Shown here piece by piece: positions 21,831 through 36,100 of a stretch of DNA of 64,000 bases (position 1 is its first letter; every line of letters begins with the position of its first letter). Position numbers and translations under genes: made by a program. The stretch comes from Brachionus manjavacas (Eukaryota > Rotifera > Eurotatoria > Ploima > Brachionidae): positions 1,860,001 through 1,924,000 of the forward strand of contig JAHQIY010000003.1 in the NCBI GenBank assembly GCA_019054805.1. Reading direction: 5' to 3'. The notes beneath the pieces were generated by a model, which saw nothing but the letters and a program-made list of their open reading frames with translations, was not told where the DNA came from and did no database searches.

Positions 21831-22310
21831 TTCTGTGATCATGAAACAATTCACTTTCTTAAATTTTTTCTTTAACTATCATTTTTCGAATACAATTTTT
21901 CAATTTTTTTCCCCTTTTTAATAGTCTAATAATAATTTCAAAAAAAATTGCTAAACTTGCATATTAAAAGCAATTTTGGTAAATGCAAGTTTAGAAGTAT
22001 TAGAAGTACTAACCCCTTAAGATTTCTCACATTTAGATATCATTTAGATTTTTTATCTATAAGAAACAGATAAATATAGAAAATACGATCATTAAATACT
22101 TAGAAGAATTAAAACACTGGCTTTTCAAGGGTATTATGAAAGTATCAGTTGAAAGCTTTTTTCAGAGATCTTCTCTAAATGCATAAAGGGAAATAATCCA
22201 AACCTTCGAGTCTATGGAAATAAAATTAAAAGAAACAAAATTTAAATTTTAAATTGGTATAAATTTGGCTCAATTTTTTGTTTTGGAATCCATTTATGCA
22301 ATAACATTCC

Positions 22311-22953
22311 AAAATGCAATTTTTCAGATATTTTTTCAGTTTTAATATGTCATATAAAAATGGAGCCTGAATCATAAACTTAAGAAAACCTCTTTAAAAT
22401 TAGATCTTTTCTGGATTTTACTTTCCATCTTTAAATCAAATTTTAAAGTACTCATGACTCTATTGTGTAACAAAAACTTTATTATTAATTTTGTCTTTTT
22501 TGACCTCACAATACTTAAAAACATGAAGCATCTGTCAAATAAACAAGTTCAACATATGCATTCGAAAAAAAACAGATTTTACAGATTTTTTAAAAAAAAA
22601 AAAAAAAATTATTTTTATATTTTTTGCACTATTTTTCATTTATATTTTATTGAAAATTAAATTAAATATAAATTTGATATTCGATTCAACAAATACAGAA
22701 TTTTTGGACCTCACAGTAGTTATACTCTTTAATTTTGGCTGATTCGCATAATTATTTTTTAATTTTTTATTTAAATAGATGCAGAGATGCAAAAAAAATT
22801 TATGAAAATAAATTTCTATTTTGAATACATGCTTTGAGTTGAGGGTCGATACTTTTATATGACGTGTAGCTTTGAAAATTATTTCAATTGAATTTATTTT
22901 TATTTCTAAATTTAAAAATAATTATCAAAAAAGAAGCAAAAAAAAACACAAAA
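22311..22953. other. Intergenic upstream of the TMED10 gene
   Basis: AT-rich with no ORF of coding character. It should hold the p24 promoter, but no clear TATA box or other element can be pointed out. Confidence 0.5.
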
Positions 22954-23652
22954 ATGAAACAATTAAATCAACTATGCTTTTTGGTCACATTTTTCGCCTG
23001 TCTATCGTCAATACACTCACTGATGTTCTTTCTGCCTTCGAATCTAAAAAAATGTCTAAAAGAAGAAATACATAAAAATGTTCTCGTCAAAGGCGAATAT
23101 GAACTTACCGAGATACCGGGCCATGAGACCAAAATGGAAGTGCTCGATTCCAAAAATCACATTTTGTACAACAAAGACAACGCAGTCAAAGGCAAGTTCG
23201 CCTTCACCACAGACGAGTACGACGTTTTTCAAATTTGCTTCGAGACAAGAATATTGTCACAGGTGCGCTCACCAAGCGGTTTAGCCAAGGAGGTCCGTTT
23301 GAACATCAAGTACGGCACCGAGGCCAAAGACTACGAGAATTTGGCCAAGGCCGAAAAGCTTAAACCGCTCGAAATCGAGCTCAGAAGACTCGAAGACTTG
23401 TCCCAAGACATCGTCAATGACTTCACTTACATGAAGGATCGAGAACAAGAAATGAGAGATACAAATGGTTTGTTTTAAATTAATTTTGTTAAAAAAGCTA
23501 GAAAAGGATTTAATAAAAATTTTTTTTAAGAGTCAACAAATTCCAAAGTTTTGTACTTTAGCATTTTCAGCATGTGTTGTCTGTTAGGTTTGGCCGTGTG
23601 GCAGGTACTGTACCTTAGACGCTACTTCAAGTCTAAGAAATTGATTGAATAA
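22954..23652 (+). CDS. TMED10: p24/TMED10-type cargo receptor (2 exons)
   Basis: Exons 22954-23467 and 23531-23652, with a 63 bp GT-AG intron, encode 211 residues, the family's usual length. A signal peptide (about residues 1-22) is followed by the GOLD domain, with the two family cysteines in KKCLKEE (near residue 34) and FQICFET, then a coiled coil ([25 protein letters not shown]). A single membrane segment (about residues 178-200) and a cytoplasmic tail [13 protein letters not shown] complete it. p24 delta proteins cycle between ER and Golgi and package GPI-anchored and other cargo into COPII/COPI vesicles. The YF aromatic pair and the KK signal bind coatomer. The ATG at 22954 is chosen because the signal peptide starts there. 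The intron splits the codon of the conserved Glu after EMRDTN. AATAAA overlaps the stop. Confidence 0.95.
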
Positions 23653-23654
23653 AT
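23649..23654 (+). terminator. AATAAA polyadenylation signal overlapping the TMED10 stop
   Basis: The stop TAA (23650-23652) lies inside AATAAA, so the 3' UTR must be very short. Confidence 0.6.
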
Positions 23655-23835
23655 TTTCTTTTTTTTTTCTTTTTTAATTTATTTTATCTCGTTTAAAAAA
23701 ATTAAATAAAATTAGCCTAAATAAATAATTTTAAAATTTTATACAGCAAAAAAAAATTCTTTAAATAAACGGCTAAATGCGTTTAATTCAATTTTTACTA
23801 AAAGACTAAACATTTAAATCTTTTTTTGTGGAGTA

Positions 23836-24159
23836 ATGGAGCAAAGATTTGAAGAGCTAAACGAAAATGTGGTTTTTATGTTCGAAATTTTGAAGTATAC
23901 AGAAGAGTTATTTGGAAAAAAATTGGGAGATATCAGTAGTTTGGATCCTGACTATTTGTCCATTAAAAGAGTACTGTCATTGAACATTCAGGCTTGTACC
24001 AACTCGGACTTTTTTGCCAACAAACACGTCAAATTGGACATTTTCTCCTACTTGCTCAAAGGATTATTCAATTTTCAAACAATCGTTCCAAGTATAAAAA
24101 CAAGTCAATATCTATTAATCGATCTCATGATCGATGCACAATTTGAAGATCTTCAAGTT
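23836..24159 (+). CDS. Exon 1 of the helical-protein gene
   Basis: 108 codons from ATG 23836 ([12 protein letters not shown]), phase 0, donor GTAAGT at 24160. Codon use is clearly protein-like up to the donor and lost after it. Confidence 0.8.
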
Positions 24160-27100
24160 GTAAGTATTATTTGTCTGTATATCTGTATCGAGCTAAATCA
24201 GACCTTAAGAATAAAATTGTAATGTCCTGGTCAGATGACCATAGTCTTAATCGGTTAGTCCTTGAATTAATAGAAAGATCATGAAAGATCTGAGATGCCA
24301 AGTAGTTGTATTTTAAAGTCTCAATAAATGAGAGTTTTGATTTTAAATAAAGTTAATAATAATAATAATAATAAGCTAATAATAATGATAAGCATGTCTT
24401 ACTAGGAAGACATCTATGGTAGCTTAATGCAAAGAAATCTAGTTACAAATAAGTACAAAATTGTTCAAAGTTAAAGATTTTCAGACTCTTTAAAATATTT
24501 GACACATGATACCTACTTTTAAGCCCTTTTATTTTTTTAATATTAAAAATATACCTAAAAATGATGTTTTGTGCAATGTTTAGATATTCTTTTGTTTTGG
24601 AATTTAGTGTAACGGTACCAAGACCATATTGTAAAATGAGATAAGAAATATTTTTGCTAATAAAAGACTCAGGTGATATTTTACATTATTAAATGTAAAA
24701 ATTTTTCAATTCTTCTTATTTTTTGTAGAGAATTTTTATTAATTAAAAAAATTGTTTTTTTTTTATATTGATTCGTCTGCTCAAAGTAGAGAGTGCGATT
24801 TGACAGTTGTCCCTTGGGCTATTTGTTTAAATAAATAAAAAAAAATTAATCACTTAATTATTTATTTATAAAATTTTCAAATTTTTTTTTCAAAATTATT
24901 CTATTATTACGCTTTCAATTTTAATGTAAAATTATCCATGGGATATCCAGGGATCTATCATAGGGGACCTCCTAGTATGGCAGCCTCCGAAAGCTAGTCT
25001 TGCTGTAGAATATATATATTATAATTATTAAATGTAAAAAAATATTTAATTTCAATAAAAAAAATTTTATCATGTTATTTAATTAAAACTAGAAGACCCG
25101 GGAAGTTTTTTTTTAGTTTTTTTGACCATTAACAATTAAATGTAAATAAACCAAACAAAAATTTTAAAAAACCATAAGAAAATTTAGAAAAGCAATATAT
25201 TTTGTAAATAAAAAGGGCTAAGTTATGAAATTTAAAAAAGCTTGTTGTACTTTTGAGAATTTTTAAATTAAAATGCTATCAAAATTCAAGTTTGTTGCAA
25301 TATGGTTTAAATGTATCCAATGTTGAAATAACATTGAAAAAGTGCGATCTTTCAAATAATTTTTTCAGTTTTATAAAAAAATAATTTTAAGTTGCAAGCA
25401 TGAAAAACTTTGTGTGTTTTTGTAAATTTGGTTTTGTGAAGTTCAGTACAAAAGAACAGAACAAAGTGTAAAAAAATTTAATAACTTTTTTTTTAAAGGT
25501 TTAAAATAAATTATGTGAAAGCAGCATGGTGCAACAGTCAGAGTTGCATCAAGTGTAAAGGCCTGCTAAAAGTGTGCAAAATCTCTGCAAAATGCACTTC
25601 ACTTGATTATATTGAAATTTAATTTCTGCAAATTTATCAGATTTAGACATTTAATGCAACTTTGAATGTTGCACTATGTTGCATTTACAGAACTTAGTTT
25701 TTACCTTTAGAAAAAAGTTAATCAATTTTTTTACATTTTTTTTTGTTCTTTTTAACAATTTGTACTGAGTTTCACAAAACCGTAAATTTTGACTTTGGGT
25801 TTGTGATATGATGATCCTTAACATAATATTTGTAGTTTAAAAAAACTATCGACGCTCATTTTTTATTTTTAATATATTGAGCTTTTGTTAAAATGAATCA
25901 AACTAAAGTCTAAAAAGAAAATACAAAGTCTTTCAGGCCTGGTTGGTAAGGTAAAATGTGGTTACTGGTACAATTCTTGTTCTCAAGTTCTATGAACTTT
26001 TAGTTCACCTATATTGAAATTGTTTCATTTTTTATTGTAATATTAAAAAATAACATAGAAAAAAAAACATGAAAAATTTAAAGCTGGGCGGAGAAGGTAA
26101 AATTTACGAAAAAGATGAATCTATGTTCCCCAAAGTCAAACACTTGAAGGGTGATAAATTAATTTTAATAATCTTTAATTTTTAGTACAGTGCATAATAA
26201 AACTAACTTCATCAATTCCTCTTCTTTTCCTCTTCCAGTTTTTTTTGCATTCAATGAATGTGAAGACTTTTTTGCTAGAATTGCTAGAAAATTATTAAAT
26301 ACGGCAAATATGGACTTTTTTTTTAATGACTTCGACTTTAATTTTGGACTTTAAAACAACTCTGCTTTGCTCTAAAATTAACAATACAAATTTCCTGTAA
26401 AAAACTTCTGAATAAAATCTAAACTTTTAAACTTAACGTAAAATTACGTAAAGAAATTTTTTCGAGGTAAAAAAATTTAAATTTCGTAAAAGTCTAATTT
26501 ATTAAATTTATTTGTTAATTGTGAAAAATTAATCAACTATTATACCAATCTCCACCTCTTTGTTTAACAACCTTCATTGCCTTTAGAATCCAATTTATTT
26601 TATTTTTTTAAATCGTTAATATTGGCTTGAAATTACCTAGGAGTTTCTTGAATTTCAAACATTGCTCTTACTGCATATTCTTCGCTTTTAATATTTTGTT
26701 TTCATAGGTAATCCTTTAATTTCGTTTCAGACCATTTCTACAGGATTTAGATGTGGTAATTTTGTATGTGTAAATTTTTTAAATTAAAAAAAAAACACCT
26801 AATTATTAAAAAGATTTTATGCCCATTTAATATAATTTTTATCAAGAAATTTTTTACAAGCCTCTGAATTTGCTTTTTAAATACGGTGTCATACTTTTCA
26901 GAGACAAATTTTAATATATACCCTTTAGATTTGAATTTATCGTTTTTTTTAATTTTTTTTATAAAAATTGAAGACTCAATGAAATAAATTTTACTGCAAA
27001 ATCTGTTACTCCTTTAAATGAAATAATACCCGGAATATCTATTTTGCTTTCAGATTTTGAAGAACAGGGTAAGGCTTCCGTATGGATAACAGGGTATGAT

Positions 27101-30100
27101 GGAAGCCTCATTTGATATCTTGTCTTATCAAAGACAATAAAATTGAATTTAACCAAATTTTAAATTTTTCACGATTATTTTTTTTTATCTTTTGTGGAAA
27201 AATTAATCAAAAAAATTGGAAAATCAAATTTCGAGCGGAAAACATAAAACTATAAAACATAAAATATTATAAAATAAAAAATATAAAATATTAATTAATT
27301 CATAAATCATAAATGTCAATTATAAAAATTTTATGACTCAACATCGTTTGCATCCATATTAAAGTAATCATCGATAATACTTAAATTAAATTTATCACTA
27401 TTGTGCTAAAATATTCAATACGTAAAGACTTGCGGAAACACAATGCATCGTCCCAAGAGAACCTAATTTGTTTACCGTGTTCTTAAATCCCACATTCGGT
27501 TTTAAAGCAGTGTTAAAAAATTATTTTAAAAAAGGCAAATTGAAGTTTATTATCAAATGTAAATTTCAAATCAAAATTTTGAGTTTTTGATTTAAATAAA
27601 AAGGTATTTTTATCAATTTTTTAATAATTTAATAATTTAATAAATGACTTCAATTATTATTATTATTATTATAAAAAAGCTACAGCAAGACTAGCTTGCG
27701 GAGGCGTCCTACATGAGAGGTCGCCTATGGTAGCTCGTTGCACATAATGAGATAAAACACTGATAGAAATAAAAATTTTAGGGTTAAAAAAAAGTTAAAT
27801 AATTTTTGCAAGAATAAAAAAATAGAACGAATAAATAATAAAATTGTTTGTGGTGCCTTAATTAAATATTATTTGTTTAATCAATAATTAGATAGAAAAC
27901 TATATGAATTTTTATCTGAAGTAAATTGAATACTTAATCAATATTTAAAAATATTCCAATTAAAAATTTAACTTTGTTTCGCCGTAATATTATTTAATTG
28001 ATATCTAAATATCATTTAAAGCGTTTATTTGAGCTCTTAAATTTGGATACCTTAATGTCGATTTTAAATTTGTCTTTAAATTTCTCAAATAAAGATTTTA
28101 AAAGAAACAATTAAAGATCAATTAGAGAAAAAAAAGATTTGTTTTTTTTTAATTAAAATAATAAACTTCTTAAGTTTAATTTAAAAAAAAAATTAAAAAA
28201 ATCTAATTTTATCCTAATAAATTAGATTATACAATAAAATATATAATCTAATTTTAAAAAGAAAAAAAAAATTTTGGATCACTAATTATTAATTAGAAAT
28301 TAAAATTTAATAAAAGAATTTTAATCAAAAATTTAAGATTTTGAGCTGTCTAAACAAACCTCGATTGAACAAATTTAATGAAAATCTGCTCACTTTTTTA
28401 AACGAAAAAGCAATCTCTGGACAATTCGATTTAAAATTTATCAATTTCAGCATTGATTGCCTTCTGAGCGATTTCAATTGTCAAATTTATAGACTAATTC
28501 ACTCGAATTTAAATTTCAAAATTGGTCCTTTTTATTTGACTAAAACTCTCGATAAAATCGTAGATACTTTTGACGCTGTTCACAAAAATGATTTACAATA
28601 CTTTCTCAAGTCAGAGCCATTTAAGAGATTTTTAAGCATCGTGGATTTAATTACGCACAATTTCACCAATTTACCAGATAAGGCAAAAATTAACAATCTA
28701 AAAAAAGTGCTAAATTTTTTATCTTTTGTCACATATCAAATGTCTATTGAGTCGGAAGATCTTGTAAATGGCTTTTTGAATTATTTTGTTCAAATGATTA
28801 GACAAAACTATGGCATTCAGCTTGACCAATTGTTTGCTATTCGTCACAAGCTGTATGGTCATGAAAAATATCTAAAAGACTTCATTCAAAATTTATCCCT
28901 GGACAAAGACAAAAATTTGACTCAAAGCGGCCTGGAAACTTTGAAATTGGCTTCTAATGAATTGAGAGATGTAAATAGTGTTTATTTAGTGCTAAAAATC
29001 CTTGACCGTCAGCAGCAAAATGAACTTTCCATTGATCTTGGTCAAATTTTTTGGTCACTTTTTAATGAGTTAAATTTTGATCAAAAAGTAAGTCTTATAT
29101 TCATGATTTTTCAGCTTAGAGAGGTTAAAATTATAAAAAACGCTGTGCTGTGTCTTCAAGACAAACATTTTGATAATGAATTTACAGTGAGCCTGAATCA
29201 AGTGTCCGCTACCAGTGACCAGGATGAACAAGTACGTGTCCAACTTTTTAATAAAGCAAAGTGTAGAGATAGATTTTATTTTTTTTTAAATTAAATTAAA
29301 TTAAATTAAAATGTGGCTCAATTTTTAACAAACTTTTTACAAAATTGTTTATAAGTCACAAAGCTTAAGTCAGCTCAAGTCTATGACTGAAACTAGGCTT
29401 AAACTGGTAAATTCAGCCTACAGCCTTACTAATACAACGACAAAGCGATTTAAATACATTTTCTAATTCAATTTTTGAGGATAGTTCGAATTTTTTATTT
29501 TTTTATTTTTTCGACAAAAAAATTTAATATTCGTAATCAGCAAACTCAAAAACCTATTTTGAAATCAAAAAGTTGAAGATAAACATTTTTATACCTCTAA
29601 TTCTGTAAAAATCGCCACAAATTTAGGAAAAAAATAACTAATATAAAAAAAATGTAATTAATTTTTATAATTAGTAACTAATTTTAGAAAAATAAAAACA
29701 AAAAATATGAATTTTCTCAATCCACTCAAATTCTTTTATTTTTTTTTCGTGCAATTTGAGAAATAATGTCCTCTTTTTTTAACATTTTAGTGTTTCATTT
29801 TTCACAAAATCTATGATTTGAATCTTCATTCGAACTTGTTGGCATATCTATTACGTTAATCCGTGGTCTTTTGCTTGGGCTGTTTTCCGAAATGTCTTTT
29901 TCTTGCACATCTGTTTCTATTCCTTCGTGCCTAATTCTAACTAGCTCTGAAGGTTGATATTCTAATGCTGATTTGGTTTTTGTTTGTGCTCCTTTTTTAC
30001 GCTTATTGCAAATTGGAATATCCATTCCTATTTGATCGAAACTGACCAATTTTAGCCTAGATGAACATTCGATCACATGATTGCAAAAATTATTTTTCTG

Positions 30101-33100
30101 CCAGAAGGGACACGTACATTTGCTCATTTTCCAATTATCTTTGTCTATTTTGACATTGTACGACATTCGTTCAAAAATTCCAAGAGTCCTAATCCTCTCC
30201 GACGAAAAACTTTCTTTATTTTATCATGACTCGATTCCAGACCGTTTGTTGTACTTGGTATCCCGTTGTAGTATCCCTCGTGCCATCCTTGATTTCTTAC
30301 ACCCCATTGATTGATAAAATATTCTATGAAAATATCGGTCTCTCCAATTTTTTTTGCTAACCATTTTCGCTCGAAAAGTTGAATCGCTTTCTCAAAAATG
30401 TCATCGCTATGGATCGTTTGAATAGCATATATATCTTTCTTAATGTCATCCTTAACTTCCTTTGTGAAAAGAGTCAATTTCTTATCCAAATTACGATTTA
30501 CATGCGCCCAACAATTAGCTCTCTTTTTTAAATCAAAAACTGCCTTGAATCCATTCGTGATTGCGTCCGCATTATCCGCTACTAAAGTAGTAGTAGTAAG
30601 TAGTAATTAACTTTTAAACTCAAGTTATAACGTTGAATTAAATTTTTGTGACTAAAAACTATGACTTTTAAACAAGCCTGCTTTTTTCACCAACAAAAAT
30701 GCTAAAATTTATTTATTTATAAATTTTTATCAAGCTTAAAATTATTTGGAATTTAATATTTGGATTTCAATTTTAACTTAAATTTTGAATGCTAGATTCA
30801 AATACAATGTTGTTCCGGATTTAGTATTTTACGATAATTTACGTAAATTTACCAGATTTTACGTAAAATTTTTAAAAAAACGTCCAAAAAATTGAAATAA
30901 TTTGGCACTTTTTTAGCTAAACGTTCATAATAGAGAAAAAACTTTTTAGAGAATTTTTGTTCTAGAGAAAAAAAATAGAGATAAATAAGTGTCAATATTA
31001 TAGAGAATAAATTTATTAGAGAAAAAAAATATGATAGAGAAAGTAAATTAGAGCTTGGATTGTAGTAGTTTATTTTTTAAAAATTAAAATAAATTTTAAA
31101 ATTTAAAAAAAAAAAGGTTGTATCGACCGCTTGCGCAACTCCTTCAACCCTTTTTTAGTATTTATAATGTTTGAAAAAAGAAGTAAAACAAAAAAAAATA
31201 AATAAAAAATTAAGTTATTAAAATCCTTATTTCAAGTTATGTTTATGTTCATATTACTATTAACTTTTATAATATATCAAGATAAAATTAATCAAATTTC
31301 GGTTTCAGACAAGTCAAGTTCTAATAAATAAAGATCTTCATGAGAAACATCGCTCTTATAAAAATCTTGTTAACTTTTTTTCGAAGCACAGAGGGGAGTA
31401 GCCTTTGTAATAGTTCTGCTTGAGAATCCTCAATTAAAAAAATTTTTTTTATAAAAAAAAAGAGCGACAAAAATTAATCAATTAGCAAATTAATAATAAA
31501 ATAATAATGAAATTGAAATTGAAACTTTGATGATTTTTCTCTTTTAATCGTTGGACGGTAAGCACTTTTAAGAAACTTTATATTGCGTTTGTTAAACCTC
31601 ACCTGGAATACGCGATCGCAGCCTGGTGCCCCTATACAAAGAAGGACATCAACATTTTGGAAAAGGTTCAGGCAAGGGCAACGAAGCTTGTAAAGTCTAT
31701 TTCTCACCTCACATATGACGAAAGGCTAAAAAAACTAGGACTAACCACCCTAAAAGTGAGGAGAGAGAGAGGTGATCTTATCGAATATTTCAAGATTAGT
31801 AAAGGGTATAGCAAAGTTGACTGGCATAATCTGAGTAAACTAATGAGTTCATTGTTTGTGGACGGCCCTGCTGGGAACATTCGTGGTCAAAAGCATAGAC
31901 TGGTCAAGCAATACACAAGGATAAGTCACAGGGAGCATTTCATTCTAAATCGAGTAGTGGATAACTGGAATAGACTACCACCTGACGTATTGGCTGCAAC
32001 ATCAAAAGACAATTTTAAAAAGAAACTGGATGATTTCTTAGCGTCATAACAACTACAGTTAATCAAAACTTATAATTTTTAGTTTATTTATCTAGTGTTT
32101 GTAACTCGTTTTAGCTACCATAGTGAGACTCTTAGTCTCGCTCTACAGGCTAATGCCTGTTGTAGCTCATATTATTATTATTATTATTATTATTTTAATT
32201 TTTCTCTCTTTTGTATATTCTCTATGATGATTTTTCTCTATTTCGATAGTTCATCCTTTTTTATTCTTCAATATTTATTTTCAAAATAATGTTTAAAAAA
32301 AATCTACCATATTTAGGAAAATTTTGGTAAAATGTAATCAATTTAATGGTAAAAAATTAAAATTTTAAATTAAATTGAAAAAAAGAAGGATGAAAAAAAA
32401 TTCATGTTTTTTTAAAAAAAGTGCCAAATTATTTCAATTTTTTGGACGTTTTTTTATAAATTTTACGTAAATTCTGGTAAATAGACGTAAATTATCGTAA
32501 ATTACTAAATTCAGAACACCACTGTACTTTTGAAATAAAAAAAATTAAAATTTACTTTATAAAAAACCAGTTTATAAATTTAAATATGAAAATCGATTTA
32601 ATCAATGGATTGAGAAATTTTTTTCTCAAATCTACATAACATGGAAGGCATTTTACAGTAAAATAATTCAAATAATTACAATCATAAATTTTAATATCTA
32701 AAGATACGTTCTTTGAATTGATCATCAAATTCAAGATGCCATTTAATCTTCTCTAAATTTTGCGGTATTTTTCTAAATAAACTTTTAAAAACTATCAATT
32801 TTTTTAAGTTTTTAAACAAATTATCAAGGCTAATGTGCATTTCGGTAAAAAGCGTTATCGATAAAATCATTTTTAACATTTTATCAAATAAAACTCAAGT
32901 TTCACCGTTGACCAAACTTTTGTTTCGATTCAACAAGCTTCTTAAAATAGATTCGCCCAATAATCTCAATTTTACCATCTTAATCGATTGTTTAAAGTCA
33001 AATTTAGTCTCAATTTTGGAGAGTAGAAATGAAAAAATGTTCCAAAACTTGTCTACTTTTTTGAAGCTTTGTCTAAGAAGCAATTCAGGAGTTCTAGACC

Positions 33101-36100
33101 CAAATGAATTTTATTCAAAAATTATCTATGATTACTTTAATGTGAATGCAATAGAAGTTGACTCGTTTATTTTTATACTTGACATCTATGAGATCTTAAT
33201 TAAATTTGTAAGCTTAGATTTAGCTCAAATAACCTTCATTATGGAACTATATTCCAATTTGAGTTTGAAATCTATTGATAAAAAAAACTTTTCAGATGCA
33301 TTGCCAAAATTGACTGAAAAATGCTTAATACTCATTAAAAATATGGTTAAAATAACAGAAAAATTGAAATTTGATGATAAGGGTAAAAATTTTAAATGAA
33401 AATATTTGACAAATTATTTTATTTGCTTTTAATTTAAGAAATGGAAAATTTTAAAATTTTGGTTAATAAGCAACACTGGACCATTTCTTTGATTGTGTAC
33501 CCAATTACAAAGAAAATTTTCATTCCAGAGCGTCTTAGTCCGTATATCTCTGGACTTCAAGCAAAAATTGAGCATTTTAAAAGTAAATATATTTTTTTTA
33601 ATAAAATTCTTGATATTTATTTTATAAACATATGTTATTTTCATGCAAAATAAAAACAAAAATAAATGTTGTAAGTTACTGGTGTTAGGAATGATTTTAT
33701 TTATTGATTTTTAATACAATCAAAAAAGAGCAAAAAAGTGTGCATTAATGCAGAAATAAAACAAAAAAACAAAATTTTTTATTGTAATACAAGAGTAATT
33801 GAAAACGTTTATTTTAACGTAAGTTACCTTAAAATAAATAGAAAAACAATTAACGTAAGTTACGTGTACGTTTACAAATTTTTTTATTTCTATTTTAACG
33901 CTAAAGAGAAACAAATAAAAAAAAATTATAAAAAGATTAACACAAAAATACAAATAAGAGATTAACATGTTCTTAACAACAATTAGAACATTTCCAAATT
34001 TTTTTAATAGGGACATAAGTTCTACTTACACATTTTAAGTGATAAGTACAGTTACAAGTACCGCAAGTAATTATTTTCACATCAAACAAGTTCAAACAAA
34101 TTTTACAAGATTTCAAAGAATTAACAAATACATTTATGGTATTCTCTAACATTATAAAGCCATCAGTTGTAAAATAATCAGAAATTTGAGCTTTTTGTAA
34201 GACATTTTGAGCCACAAATCCACTTTTAATTATTGAAGATGCGATTTTTTTTTTTTTTTTTTTTTACGTTTATTAAATTTTTTTAAATGGCTCTGAGGAA
34301 TAAAACTCCTTCCGCCATTGGAATTGAAAGTAAATTAAGAGTAGTTAAAAAAAAAGCAACAACAAGAATTTAAAAAAAAAAATGCACTGCGTGATTACAG
34401 TTTTTTTGTTATAAAGAAAAATTTAAAGACCACTTTCATTGATCCATAGCTTGTTTTCATCCCAGATACTGCAAAGTGGCGTTTTTTGTTTACAGGTCCT
34501 TGAACTGTTAACGAATGCACCAACATAGTCCTCAATGAGATTAAGTACAAGTTTGTTTTTAAATGTAACACATTTTCTAATATATTTTGTAAAGAGGTTT
34601 TTAAGGCGGATTTCTATTTTGTCAAGTTTTATGCCTTCAAAGAATTGATCTAAGAGATTTGTTGGGGTGTCATTAGGAAATTTATAAATTGATTTAATTG
34701 AGACATTTTGAATAGTTTGGATACGGGAAAAATTTGTATCTGAGATTAGGATAGGAGTAAAAACTATAATCAATGATTGAACCGATAAGGGACTTGTATA
34801 TTGTAACTAGAGTATGAGGGTTTAATTTCCATGATTTATGGGACAACACTTTTAAAATATTAATACGATCAGCACATCGAGAACGAACAAAATTTACATG
34901 AGCATTAAAGCATAAACTTTCATCAAAAGTTATTCCTAAAAAAACAGGATTTTTATCATAAGGAATGGTTTTCTTAAAAATTTTAATATTTAAAGGTTGA
35001 TTTTTAGAAGAGTTCCCAGAGAATATAGTATAGCTACATTTTTCAGGGGCCATCTTCATTTTCCATTTTATAAGCCATTCTTCTATTTTTTTAAGGTAAT
35101 TATTTATTGTATTGGGAATATTTCCATATTTTTTAAAGATAAAAAAAGATACAAGGTCATCCGCAAAAAGAAGAGAATAGTTCTTATTTTTTGATTTTTT
35201 TTTTTAATAGTTATTTTTATTTAAAAATTAATTTAAAAAGGCTTCGAGCTAACATACGAAAAGAGCGCAAACTGCACATTCGAAGTGAAGCTCCTTCTGC
35301 CCAGTAAAAAAAATAAAACAATAATAATAAAAAGCAAACATATTTTAAATTACATCATTAAAAATAAATTTTTCTTTTTTAAAAAAGAAAAAAGAAAGAC
35401 AGAAGAAAAGAAAGAAGACAAAAAATTGATAGATTCTAAATTACTATATAAGAGAATCCTGTTCTCATATCAGATCTTAAAAAAGCTAAGAAACAAATAT
35501 AAACTAATTAGGACAGTACACGCATACGCAATTCGAATTATAGAGAAAAAGGCTCCTACCGGAGTAGAGGTAACCGATACTTTAGCTGTGCTTTCAGACC
35601 ACGACTCACTATATTCCTCAACAAGTAGCTTAATGAATCTGTTTTTATAAGAGAAACATTTTAGCATATATCTAGCACCCATTTGTAAGAATCTTTCTTT
35701 AATAAACAAAATGTTACTAACTGAAAAGAGACTCCTAGTTGGGCTGTCCCATCTTAACTTATAGATACACCTAATAGCTCTGTTTTGAACTGTTTGAACA
35801 AGTTTTAAGTTGGTCTTAGAAATACATGCTACGGTAAAGAAAGAGTAATCAAACATGGAACCAATTAAGGCTCTGTAGATACTAGTGAGGGTAGTTTTTT
35901 TAGGTGCCAAGAGCTGTGAGCAAAAATTTTTATTATGTTGAGCCTTTTAGGGCTCTTACTCTCAAGTTTTGAAATTGCTTATTAAAACATAAGTACTCAT
36001 CGAAAGTCACTCCTAAAAAGAGAGGATTAGGATTATAAGGTATCAGGTCTCCAGACAATTTTAAATCCATTTTCAGTCTACCTCGACCACCTCCTGAAAA

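Larger units (their letters stand above)
19114..22310 (+). mobile_element. Long-TIR DNA transposon, Merlin-like (decayed)
   Basis: Inverted ends 19114-19612 and 21850-22310 (about 460-500 bp, outermost GGAATGTTATTGCATAAATG) enclose decayed coding DNA. In the interior, GGEGKIVEIDE then, after a short gap and a frameshift, VWVFDLVDRFDPK resembles the catalytic region of Merlin/IS1016-type transposases (GG.G..VEIDE ... WVFG..ER). Further parts are DLLPWWCSSYTTYKSVY (19745-19800) and an acidic stretch (21541-21780). No convincing target duplication was found. The Merlin call is tentative and the inverted-repeat structure is certain. Confidence 0.6.

Noticed and set aside
22888..22953. Upstream TTG start for the TMED10 protein
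   Set aside because: It would add 22 residues before a perfect signal peptide. ATG 22954 fits the family length and signal peptide.
32826..32830. AG at 32827-32828 as acceptor of exon 3
   Set aside because: It gives the wrong phase with exon 2. The AG at 32807-32808 follows a better pyrimidine tract and keeps phase 0.
33720..34016. Open frames of 75-98 codons on both strands
   Set aside because: Low-complexity Phe/Ile/Asn/Lys text expected from AT-rich DNA, with no coding feature.
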